From Pseudisothecium myosuroides (Eukaryota > Streptophyta > Bryopsida > Hypnales > Lembophyllaceae): DNA of 64,000 nucleotides. Every line of letters starts with the position of its first letter. The first letter of the stretch is position 1. A program made the position numbers and the translations under genes. The notes under the pieces were generated by a model that did no database searches, was not told the DNA's origin, and was given only the letters and a program-made list of their open reading frames with translations. Below, piece by piece: positions 1 through 9,614 of this stretch. The stretch spans positions 25,234,001 to 25,298,000 of the forward strand of contig OX637295.1 of the NCBI GenBank assembly GCA_951799445.1, read 5' to 3'.

Positions 1-12
1 GAAACTGAAGCT

Positions 13-602
13 TTACTGAAGTGGTTTGAACATTTCAGACAGAGAAAATGGCTTCCTCTGGGATGCGCAGCGGTCAACTGTACCGAGGACTATCTCTTCG
101 TCTACGCAGTCTACTTCGAATGGAGCTGTTGTCCTGCCACATTCCTCTAGAATGCCTTTGCTTTCAAGCAGCAATTCGTGAACCCTAGCTTTGTAACTAA
201 CCCGGGGCTTCTCAGAGACCGGCTCAGACGCGGACTCCGGCACAGAGACACCGGCAAATGCGCGGAGCGCCTCTACCGAACCTCTGCGTCCGTGCTCGGA
301 AACGGTAGAGGAGGCAAAACCGTCCTCGAACCTGGGTCTCCCACGGGCTTCCCTGGATGTGCCGTTTCCTCGGCGGGAGTAGCCACCGGAGTCCCCTTCG
401 TTCTCGGAGTCCGAGGTTCTTGCTCTACGTCTGTTCCTCCTAGAAAGCGGAGCAGCTCGGAGTCGTCCCTGATCCGGCATTGCTCCAGGAGCTTGCGGTC
501 TACCCTAAATACGTCGTTGTCTGTGAAATCCAGTGAAGTAATCTGTTCACATTTGTGAACGGCAAAGAGGAACTCGCAGCCTGTGAGCTCCCAATTTGTC
601 AC
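13..602 (-). pseudogene. Broken coding fragment, unknown family
   Basis: Two minus-strand open frames overlap here and read like one protein broken by a frameshift. The upstream part (602 to about 400) encodes a natural-looking stretch containing FLFAVHKCEQITSLDF and FRVDRKLLEQC, with no ATG start, so it may be an internal or last exon. The downstream part (480 to 13, ATG at 480, 155 codons) is Arg/Ser-rich and ends in VDEEIVLGTVDRC...SEMFKPLQ before a TAA. The two frames differ by one position, so an indel or a missed intron lies near 400-450. I recognise no domain. It could be the tail of a gene lying mainly to the right on the minus strand, but 603-1860 shows no supporting exon. Function unknown; the coding call rests only on composition and open frame. 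Confidence 0.35.
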
Positions 603-1860
603 TTGGGACTCGTAGAATTATTTTTTTGGAAATTTGCAATTTAAAGTTGATAAAAGTATAGAAAAACCCATAAAAAGAGTGTAGAACCAAAATAGGGTTG
701 TGTCATACCCATTATAGTATTTGGTCTAGATTTGTGTTTTACTTAGAATCCCCCCAAACCTGGCCTAAAAATAGTACAAAAATAACGGAAAGGTTAGATT
801 TGGAGGATTTGAGTCACACAACCCCAAAAGGGCTAATTTCCACCAAGAATGTGGCGATTCATGGCTAGGTCGGTCCGAGGGATCCATAGCGAGGCCACTA
901 GGTCGGGTCCTAGAGTTAGATTTAGAATTCCCCATTAGATCGACGAATTCCCGAAAATCCCGATTGTTAGCATGTAGGAGCCACTCACGCAAGACCGGGC
1001 CCGTGGAGGAATCTACAGCCCAAGGATGGTGTTCTAGGGTGAATCCCACGCTAGGAGTCCAACGGCAAAATCGATTTGCCAAGATTCCTTCACCTGCAGA
1101 AGATTCCCGCACCGTCGCTAATTCGAGGAGATGGCCAGTTTTAATCTCCATTGACCAATCGTGGCAGGTACGGAAACACACCCGCACGTCTTTCATGCGA
1201 CTCCCTGAGAGGTCACGTGAAAAATCTCGGCATCTTCCGACTTGCAGAAGAACCTTTTTCCGGGTGGTCAACCCTCCTAACCTCCAACGGGAATTTCATG
1301 GAAATTACCCAGGTTACAATAAAATCTCACTAAAAATTAGACTAGCTTGTTTTATGTTAATAATGCGCTCTGTAAAGTTTCACGACATTCCGATAGCGGC
1401 AAGTACCCGAACCGACGAGATTCCTCGGGAATTAACCACGTGGCGGGGTCCCCACCACGTTGACCGGCATTCCGGGACCATACGATGGCAAAATGAAGTC
1501 AACCAAAAGTCCTTCCCGACTCTCTCGCACCTACCGAAGACCCTAGGCTATTCACATTTCTCAAAATAGGAGACCCCCAAGATCTAGGATTTTACCACGA
1601 TTTGGTTTTTAAACTAAATTAGCCTACGATGGGTTTTTGGCCTCGATATGGAAGGTAAGGGAATCTAGGACTAAACACGGCGATCTGGATCCAACGGCGC
1701 AATCCGTTTGGCAATTGGAGCTAATCTCCAAAAGTTAGGATGTTGGTTCAGCATAGATGGTAGAAGTAGATTTTTAGGATGTAGGATGAAAATCTTTGAG
1801 GATGAGGATGAAAATCCCCGTTGATAAGGTTACCTTAGAGCTTTAGAGAGAGGGGTGAGC
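603..1860. other. No supportable gene
   Basis: This stretch has long open frames on opposite strands (minus 765-1271, plus 964-1569) that overlap each other. Neither shows a recognisable domain or convincing splice sites. The open frames probably reflect base composition or a decayed element. Confidence 0.4.
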
Positions 1861-1870
1861 CCTTGGAAAC

Positions 1871-1880
1871 CTATTTAAGG
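1871..1880 (+). promoter_or_regulatory. TATA-like element of a possible LTR/leader
   Basis: CTATTTAAGG is followed by GGCCCC and a CT-rich stretch (TTTCTCTCTCTAG). This resembles a plant Pol II core promoter with a pyrimidine-rich initiator. About 1 kb of transcript-like, repeat-bearing sequence follows without a long frame, as in the U3/R boundary of a retrotransposon LTR. I found no partner LTR in the window, so a solo LTR or a decayed element is inferred. Confidence 0.35.
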
Positions 1881-2295
1881 GCCCCATTTCTCTCTCTAGA
1901 ACACCCCCTCACTTTTGTTTGGGTCCGTGGGTCCAATTTGCTTTGGATATTTTGGCGTTTGAAGCCAAAAACCTCTACGGTGTTTTTGGAGCACTTTTTG
2001 CTCTATTGTTGCTAGATTTCAAGCTTTGAAGGTCCTTAGGGGGTCCTTCTATCTTGCCTTGTGTACTTCTCGTGCGTTGTTATATCCTTGTTACGAGTTA
2101 AGAGTCCTTGTTTCTCTCTTGTTGTACCTTTGTGAGCTAACTTGTGGGTTTAGGAGTCTTTTGGTGTCTTGTCCTAATTCTAAAGTCACCCCCCACCGTA
2201 CCTTGGCGATGCCGCTTTGGGGGGCCTTTAGCTTGTGAAGTTGTGTGTCTTTACGTGTCTTAACGTGTTGTCTTCCCTCACTTACGTGTTCTCAC

Positions 2296-2540
2296 CTTCA
2301 TCTAATCTTTCCCTTGTTGTGTGGACCCCCCCTCGGGACGGCGAAGCTTTGGCTTTGTCACTTGTGTTTCTTAAGTTTGTCTTTTCTACCTTCTTCTAAT
2401 CTTCCCCTTGTTGTGTGGACCCCCCCTCGGGACGGCGAAGCTTTGGCTTTGTCACGTGTGTTTCTTAAGTTTGTCTTTTCTACCTTCTTCTAATATTTCC
2501 CTCGTTGTGTGAAACCCCCCCACAGCGGCGAAGCTTTGAA
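2296..2540 (+). repeat. 94-bp tandem repeat, about 2.6 copies
   Basis: The phrase GTGTGGACCCCCC (third copy GTGTGAAACCCCCC) recurs at 2319, 2413 and 2507, exactly 94 bp apart. Each is followed by a GGCGAAGCTTTG box. Diverged GACGGCG(A/G)AGCTT boxes continue singly near 2590, 2650 and 2825, so the array decays to the right. Confidence 0.85.
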
Positions 2541-2887
2541 CTAGTGGCCACGTCAAGTCCTATAGTGTGTGTTAAAAATAGTCTTAGACGGCGGAGCTTT
2601 GAACCCGTGGAGTGTCACAAGTCCTAAAGTTGGTGTTAAATCCAATTTTACGACGAAGCTTTGAACCTCCATAGCCTTAGATTCCAAAGTCTAGTTTCCA
2701 AGACCTTCTTGGGAAAGTCCAGAGTTTAGCTTCCAAGATTGGTCACGAGTTTCTAGGAAGAGAGTGACCATCCCGTAACACTTAGCTTAGGTGACCGTTC
2801 TAAAATTTGGGGCCTAACCCCCCGGACGGCGAAGCTTCGATCCTGGCCCTAACCCTCTACAAAAAATCCAATTTAAGTTGTGTTAGT

Positions 2888-2907
2888 GGGTTCCCCTAGG
2901 GGAACCC
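2888..2907. repeat. Perfect 20-bp palindrome
   Basis: GGGTTCCCCTAGGGGAACCC is its own reverse complement over all 20 bases. It lies near the right end of the LTR-like leader, just before the CAGCATACCGG repeats. It could be a terminal hairpin or a binding site for a dimeric protein. Confidence 0.9.
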
Positions 2908-2934
2908 GGTTGTATGGATTTTTGGTAAGGGCAG

Positions 2935-3110
2935 CCAGTACCCCGGACCAGCATACAGCCAGCATACCGGACCAGCATACCGGCCAGCATACAGCAGCAT
3001 ACCAGACCGGCAGCCAGCCATACAGCCAGCATACCGCATCGGGCTAAGTCAGCTTGACTGAACTCAACATCAGCATCGGGCTAGTTAGCTTGGCTGGACT
3101 GAAATCTACA
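2935..3110 (+). repeat. Short degenerate repeat based on CAGCATACCGG
   Basis: Variants of CCAGCATAC(A/C)(G/C)(G/C) are packed head to tail, followed by two spaced copies of CATCGGGCTA(A/G)(T)TAGCTTG(A/G)CTG. It looks like a low-order satellite at the edge of the preceding leader-like block. Confidence 0.7.
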
Positions 3111-3762
3111 CTACTGGATTTCTAGAACTAAACGAGACGATGCCCTGCGGGGCCTCAACCACCCTTTTTTTTTATTTTTTGATCTTTTAAAGTCTGAAAT
3201 TTTGGAATCCAGTTGGGGAGAGGAAAAAACTCAAATTGGAACTTCAAAAACACAAGAGAAAAGGGGGGAGAAATAGAGGTTGCCACTCCACGCGCCACCT
3301 GCACAAACACATCCTATTCAACCTGCATCACCACTCACACCTACACACAATGGAAGGAGATTAGGAATGGAGGAGAAGAAGTAGGCAAGGAAGGGAGAGA
3401 GACGATAAATAGTGCCTAGCTAGGAGATTAGGTAGGAAATCTAGAAGAACTCCTTGCAACCGTTGGGAGGAGGATTAGGATGACACAAAGCAAAGTTGCG
3501 TAAGAGGGTAGGAGGCTCATTAAAACTTCACGAAGTTTGAGACTAGAAGCATAAGACCACCATCACCACGGTTGGTGGAATAGTTCAAGAGTAGAAGGAA
3601 GAGGAGGAGAGAAAGAAAAGGAGAAGGAAATGGGGGGAAAGGGTTAGAACATCATACGTGTAACGTTTTCTTTTCTATAAATTAAGCCGTGGGCCTTGAA
3701 AAAAATAAAATAAATAAAAACCGTAACACAAAAATAAAAGAAGACAATTGCGAGTGGCCACC

Positions 3763-3825
3763 ATGGAGCACGAGGACGCACATGTGGACGGGGATGACGT
3801 CATTTCCGACACCAGCAGTAACGAG
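3763..3825 (+). CDS. Candidate first exon with strong start context
   Basis: ATG at 3763 sits in GCCACCATGG, an optimal eukaryotic start context, and opens a 21-codon acidic peptide (MEHEDAHVDGDDVISDTSSNE). The exon would end at GAG followed by GTGGGT, a usable 5' splice donor, in phase 0. Without splicing the frame stops within three codons (VGH then TAA). A TATAAATTAAG sequence lies about 90 bp upstream. The next 1.2 kb is minisatellite, so any second exon must be far downstream; I could not identify it. It may be the first exon of a host gene or a relic of one. Confidence 0.35.
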
Positions 3826-3839
3826 GTGGGTCATTAAAC

Positions 3840-5040
3840 TAATCCTAGTCGTTTCTCCCTAATTAGCATTTATTTTCCTAATCAGCCCTTAGAGCGTGAT
3901 TAGCATCCGAGATTAGCGTGAATTAGAAGTTTAGAATCAAAAGTTGATAGATTAGGAATAGAGGTTTCCGGAAACATCTTATAATTAAGATTCGACCGTA
4001 AACTGACCGCGTTAGGCTAAGTTAAGCGGTAGGGGGTAGAATGGAGGAATTTTAATTAAATTTGATCCACAAGGAACAATGGACGGAAATTAGGATTAGA
4101 TTAGAAGGAGAATTTAGGATTAAAATTAAAGATCAATTAACGGTTAAAAACCTAGAGTTAAATTAAGATTTTAATTAGGGAAGTTAAAATTCAAAAGTCA
4201 AAATTTGGAGTTAACTCTGGGAAGTAAAAAGTAGAGTAGGAAGTAGAAGTCAAAAGTAGAATTAGAGTCAATTTAGGAGGTAGATTTTTAGAGTAAAAAT
4301 AGGAGTTAAATTTAGAAGGTCAAGATTAAAAGTTAGTGTTAAAATTAGAGGTCAATTTTAGAAGTTAAAACTTGGAGTAAAAATTAGATAGTAGAATTCA
4401 AAGCTAAAAGTGGAAGTAGAAAGTTAGAGGTAGAAGTTAAATTTTAGAGTTAATTTAGGAGTAAAAACCTAGAGCTAAAAGTCAAACCATAGAGTTAAAG
4501 TTCAAGGATAAATTTTTAGAGTTAATTTAGGAGTAAAAACCTAGAGTTAAAAGTCAAACCATAGAGTTAAAGTTCAAGGGTAAATTTTTAGAGTTAATTT
4601 AGGAGTAAAAACCTAGAGTTAAAAGTCAAACCATAGAGTTAAAGTTCAAGGGTAAATTTTTAGAGTTAATTTAGGAGTAAAAACCTAGAGTTAAAAGTCA
4701 AACCTTAGAGTTAAAGTTCAAGGGTAAATTTTTAGAGTTAATTTAGGAGTAAAACCCTAGAGTTAAAAGTCAAACCATAGAGTTAAAATTCAAGGGTAAA
4801 TTTTAGAGTTAGTTTAGGAGTAAGAACTTGGAGTCAAAGTCAAAACCAAGTCAAATGGTAGCAATTAAATTGTGAAGTTAAAATCTCTAATTAGTTTGGG
4901 ACGTCAAAAAACCTAGAGTACACTTAGAAGTTAAAAGTTAGAGTAAAAGTTGAAACTTTAGGGGTAGCTTTTGAAAGTAGAACTTCTAGGTGGAGTTCAA
5001 AAACCCAAAATAGTCTTAGAGGTTCATGAAAGGAATATAG
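3840..5040 (+). repeat. Purine-rich repeat block with a 72-bp minisatellite
   Basis: The block is strongly A/G-rich on the plus strand and built from variants of AGAGTTAAAAGTC and TTTAGGAGTAAAAA. Its core at about 4441-4870 is a regular tandem repeat: GTTAATTTAGGAGTAAAA starts at 4449, 4521, 4593, 4665 and 4737 (72 bp apart), with a diverged sixth copy at 4808. Flanking sequence is the same material, more decayed. No coding frame survives. Confidence 0.85.
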
Positions 5041-5379
5041 GGGTTCCCCCTTTTGCGTGGTTAGGGACATTAGGAATGATGCCAATCACCCAGTCTACCC
5101 TCGACATAGAATAGATAGTTAGGGAGTTAAAATTTCACCATCACTTTGAGCATTGCAGTTCACTTGTGAGTCACTACATGCATTCTAATTATTTGCTGCC
5201 ATCCACGACACTTAGGAAACGTTAGCAAAAAAGATCCATTGCTTGGAAGGCACAGTGGACCGCGCTCACATCACCCCCATATATTAAAAAATGTGGATAA
5301 AGGCATAGAACCTGGTCGGTGTTTGCTCTATTACCAAGGGTGGGTAATCTAGCGCCCACACAACCCAGAAAATATAACC

Positions 5380-6310
5380 TAACACCTACCGGAAGAAACT
5401 GCGGACTGACGCCGTGGAGAGGACGTCGGCAATCTCTGTGCGCTCTATAAATCGTTGTTGTCGCGTCCTCTGCACCAAAGCTAAAACCCTAAATCCTGAA
5501 GTGGGAAGAGTCTCACCAAACAGAAGTGCCCATGCGGAGGGAGTGAGCTCGCGAAGTACCTTCCGACATTTCTCTATCGAAGCCTAAAAGCTTAGAACCG
5601 CAGCCGACCAAAGCTAAAACAAAAGAGTCTCCCAAAGCCGGCTACAGCAACTTCGGAAAATCTACGAGGGGAAGCACAGTCGACAAGAGGACGTCACGGG
5701 GCTTGGACAAACCTGAAACGCTATGGAAACCACTCCAAGTCCGCACTAAATCCGTCGCCTGCTGCTCAAATCGCGTCTTCCTTCCTTGCGGCTTCTCTCC
5801 TCACAACCACGGGGTCCTCCTACGCCTTCGCGAAGTCCCTGGCAGTGCACGCGCGGAAGACTCCTCTCACAAGCAGCCCGCACTACCGTGCGGCCTTCAC
5901 CTCTTCCTCGCCGCAGCGCCGACGTCGTCCTCCTCCTTTCGACGGCACACCAACGACGCCAACAACACTTCCTTCAGAATTCCGGCATCCGCGCACAGAG
6001 AATCGGAAGTTGCACTGAGACCGGTGTGGACCCAGAGAATCGACCCAGAGTTGGCAACGGACGAAGACGACAACGGAAAGCCCACGGAAAACCGTCCTCC
6101 GTTCCCGAAATCTGTTCATCCTCCCCCGTCCGAATGGATGAATTTTTTGATGTGAGACGTTGAACGACCCAGTTCAATGCGGCGACTTTAATGCGCTGCA
6201 GCCCTGCCCAGCCAGCTGTCGAGAGCGCAGGCAATCTTGAACTCCAAACCGATGGTCAGGATTCTCCGCGTCCACTGTCGCCCAGTACTCGTAGGACCCG
6301 TAGTACTGCC
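5380..6310 (+). other. GC-rich block with TATA box and weak open frames
   Basis: This GC-rich island stands out from AT-rich surroundings. CTATAAATC at 5444-5452 is a good TATA box, followed by a leader with CTAAAACCCTAAATCC. A plus-strand frame runs 5703-6155 (150 codons, no ATG start) and overlaps another at 5786-6163; both are Arg/Ser/Pro-rich with no domain I recognise. Overlapping open frames on both strands suggest composition rather than coding. It may be a 5' gene remnant or a retroelement leader. The first ATG after the TATA, near 5531, gives only four codons. Confidence 0.3.
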
Positions 6311-6599
6311 AGTCCTATGGCCTGAAAACGCGTTTTTGACGAAAAAACGTTAAGTGTTTCTTGCAACTACCCGCTTGCACTTGACAATGCTTCAACATCG
6401 CGATTGTGGAGTGAATGCTCGAGACCGCGAAGAAGCTTCATATTGAAACCCTAAATGTGATAAACGTGTTCGTTCCCCGATGTAACGTTCCCGTTGTTGA
6501 CAATTCCTGCTCGCAAAGTTCCCCGTTGTGGCATGGCGTTCCCTTCATTGGGAACGTCAGCGTTTCCTGTAGGGGACCTTAAAAACAATGGGTCAAAGT

Positions 6600-9080
6600 T
6601 TTAAGTAAGATTTCTTCCATTTATTTCTTAAAATCTTTAAAAAATCACCATACCCATGTATTATTCATTACATTGATTTAAAAATAAATATAAAGGATGG
6701 TGCATTAATTAAGAATTTATTTTTCTAATTTTTTGAAATTCTTAAAGAATGAAGAATCCTCTCAATTTTGAATAATTTGTCATTTTTTTTTAAATAAATA
6801 AAAAATGAAGATTTAAGTGAAAACTTTCTTGTTCATTTTTTACAAGTCTCAAATTATAATTCTACTTAATCATGTAATATTTGTCACTTTGATTTTAAAA
6901 TAAAATATGTAGAAAGGAGTTTTCAGGAAGAACATGCCCAATTATGTTTTGCAATTCACAAAAGAAAATCATCCTTTTTATGTATTATTTGTCACGTCAA
7001 TTTATTTAAAAATGAAAAGTATATGATGAGTTATATTTAAATAAGAACCGTCCTATTTATTCTTTAAAATTTGCCTAGACTCCTTCTAATGACAAATAAA
7101 TTGTCACTTTTGATTTTATAAATACAAAATAAATAATGATGATTTAAGTAAGAACTTTTCCTTTTAATTTTTTCAATTTTCAATTACTTGTCAAGTTGTC
7201 ATGCTGATTTTGAAAATAAAAAATGAAAGGTAGAAATTGAAATAAAAACGTACTCATTTACTTTTTGTAATCTTTAAAGAATCATCCTACTCATGTATTA
7301 TTTGTTACATAGATCTAATAATAAAAATAAAGGATACAAATTTAATTAAGACTTTTTAATTTATTTTTTATAATTATCTAAAATTCTTCTCAATAATGAA
7401 TTATTTGTCACTTTGATTTTGTAAATAAAAAATAATGGGTGGAAGATTTGAATAAGATCTCTTCCATTCATTTTTTGAAATCTTCAAATAATTAGCCTAC
7501 TCAAATATTATTACTCATGTTTATTTAAAAATAAAAATAAATAATAGAAAATTAATTAAGAACTTTCCGTGTAATTTTTGCAATTTTGAACAATTTGTCA
7601 TGTTGATTTTAAAAATAAGAAATAAAGAGTAGAGCTTTCAATAAGAACCTTTGAGTTTATTTTTTGAAATTTCCAATGAATAATCCTACTCAAGTATTCA
7701 TGTATTATTTGTCACTTTTATTTAAAAATAAAACATGTATGGAGGATATTGAAGTAAGAACTTGGGGGGGGGGGGTGACCATCGGTGCAGTAGAAAATGG
7801 TGTGAGATAACAAAATAGGGTCAATTTAATTCGTTGAAGGAAAAATTTATACTTTCGGTAGATCTACCATAGCATTGGTAATATGTGCTTAGTGCATTTA
7901 TAAAAAAAATAGGGTATAAAAAAAGCCTTCATTTTTCAGTTTTGTAGAAAAAAAATAGGGTGTCAAACATTGGATACCCCTGAAATTCCTTAGTAGGTTC
8001 AGTTTTCTAATTAATGGTTTGGGGGGTTGGATGGGTGAGCTATCCTGGATTTGAATTAACTTTTAATTAAACACTTTAACTTAACTTAATTTGGTGGTTT
8101 AGGTGAGAAACAACTTTGGTTCAAGTTGAGAGTTTCAATGGTACATTGTTGGTATTGTGTGTTGCATTGATACTATTTCCAATGTTATGGAAAAAAATTT
8201 GCTCACATTATTGCTTTTGCAATGTGTTCACATTCCTTTCAGTATTCCGTAGTTTTAAAATGTAAAAAAAAAATAGGGTACCAAAAAATAGACTCTCCAC
8301 CCATTTATAAAAAAAATAAGGTGCTCATAAATACATGCCGGTAGCTTTTTATCTACCAATAGGGAGGGAAAAAAAAGATGGGAGGGAGATAAATACCCCC
8401 CCATTAAATACCCCGTTATCGCACGTGGTTATTAAAATTTTAGGGGTGTGACCCTCCCCAGAGTAAGAATGTAGTCGATTTATGTTTGCAATTCTCAAAG
8501 AATCATCCTTCTCATGTATTATTGTCACATTGATTTAAAAATAAAAAATAATGGGCGGATATTTAATATAAAAAAATTCCTATTTATTTCTTGCAATTTT
8601 TCTAGACTCTTTCTAATCATGAATTATTTGTCAATTTGATTTTACTAATAAAATATAACAAGTAGAGATTTAAGTTAGAACTTCTTCATTTATTTTTTGC
8701 AATTTTCAATGACTCATTCTCCTCAAGTATTATATATCATACTAATTTAAAAATTCAAAATAAAAGATGGAGAATTAAGTAAAAACTTTTAGTTTATGGT
8801 TTTTGCAATTTTCCAACACTCTTCCTAATTATAATTTATTTATTTCGTTCATTTTAAGAATTAAAAATTTTTAAATTTAAATTATTTAAATTTAAATTTA
8901 AATTTAAATAAGGACTTTATTTTTTTATATTTTTCAATTTTCAAAGACTCTTTGTAATCATGTATTATTTGTCACTTTGATATATTTAAAATAAAAAATA
9001 AAAGACAAAGATTTAAGCAATTTTCTTTTATTATTTGCAATTTGCAATGATTCATCTTGAATGATCATGTTCTTACCTAA
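6600..9080 (+). repeat. Decayed ~105-bp tandem array
   Basis: The phrase TATTATTTGTCACTTTGATTT, variously mutated, recurs near 6665, 6778, 6881, 6989, 7101, 7196, 7302, 7405, 7511, 7595 and 7709. It resumes near 8512, 8625, 8730, 8830 and 8965. Spacing is 84-114 bp. Between copies comes a conserved order: (A/T)AAAAATAAA, AGATTTAAGTAAGAAC, TTTTTTGCAATTTT, then CAAAGA-TCATCC. It is an old satellite-like array with no genes. The gap at 7761-8461 is a later insertion. Confidence 0.8.
7761..8461. mobile_element. 701-bp non-autonomous transposon, 8-bp target duplication
   Basis: The element is flanked by identical AGTAAGAA at 7753-7760 and 8462-8469, which is the sequence normally found once within the array unit it interrupts. 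Its ends are imperfect inverted repeats: left CTTGGGGGGGG...GTGACC, right (reverse complement) CTGGGGAGGGTCACACC. GTG(A/C)GATAAC also recurs inverted just inside each end. An 8-bp duplication fits the hAT superfamily. Internally it holds several AAAAAAATAGGGT motifs and no open frame, so it depends on a transposase elsewhere. Confidence 0.75.
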
Positions 9081-9179
9081 TATTTGCAATTTTTTCCTTT
9101 TCGAAGGAGATTGGATTTGAAGAAGACTGGATTTGAAAGATTGGATTATTTTCTTTTACACCAACAATTTTTTTCCCCC

Positions 9180-9390
9180 CCACCCGCAGTCACCCGTTTA
9201 ATACCCACGGTCGTCCCTTTGGTACCCAAGGTCGCCCCTTGCTACTCATGTAGCCCTTTCGCACCCGTAATCGCCCTTTTGCCACTCGAGGTCGCCACTT
9301 TGGTACCCGCGGTCACCCCTTCGCCAGGCGCATGCGCTCCTTCACCCTCGGTCGCCCCTTCTTCTACCTGCATGCGCCCCCACCTGTAGT
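9180..9390 (+). repeat. ~21-bp degenerate tandem repeat
   Basis: Repeats of the form CCCTTTGGTACCCG(A/C)GGTCG run head to tail. Because the unit is about a multiple of three, it opens a Pro/Val-rich frame at 9084-9389, which I regard as a by-product, not a gene. Confidence 0.7.
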
Positions 9391-9614
9391 TGCCCTTGCT
9401 GACGTTGACATGACTTTCCACGTCAATCTTTGCAGCCAGCCATGTAAGACAATTTTCTTACCAAGGGATAAAAAAATCCAAAACCCTAAAACCTTACTCG
9501 ACGAGTTTGCCGCCCACACTTGACATTTGTCATATGCAACATCGGACGTCAGACGAACAACACGACGACTAAACCCCAAAACGTGTCAGACAAGACAACC
9601 CTGAAGCAAAGTTA

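Noticed and set aside
9084..9389. Pro/Val-rich 101-codon frame
   Set aside because: Generated by a ~21-bp degenerate tandem repeat; not supported as a gene.
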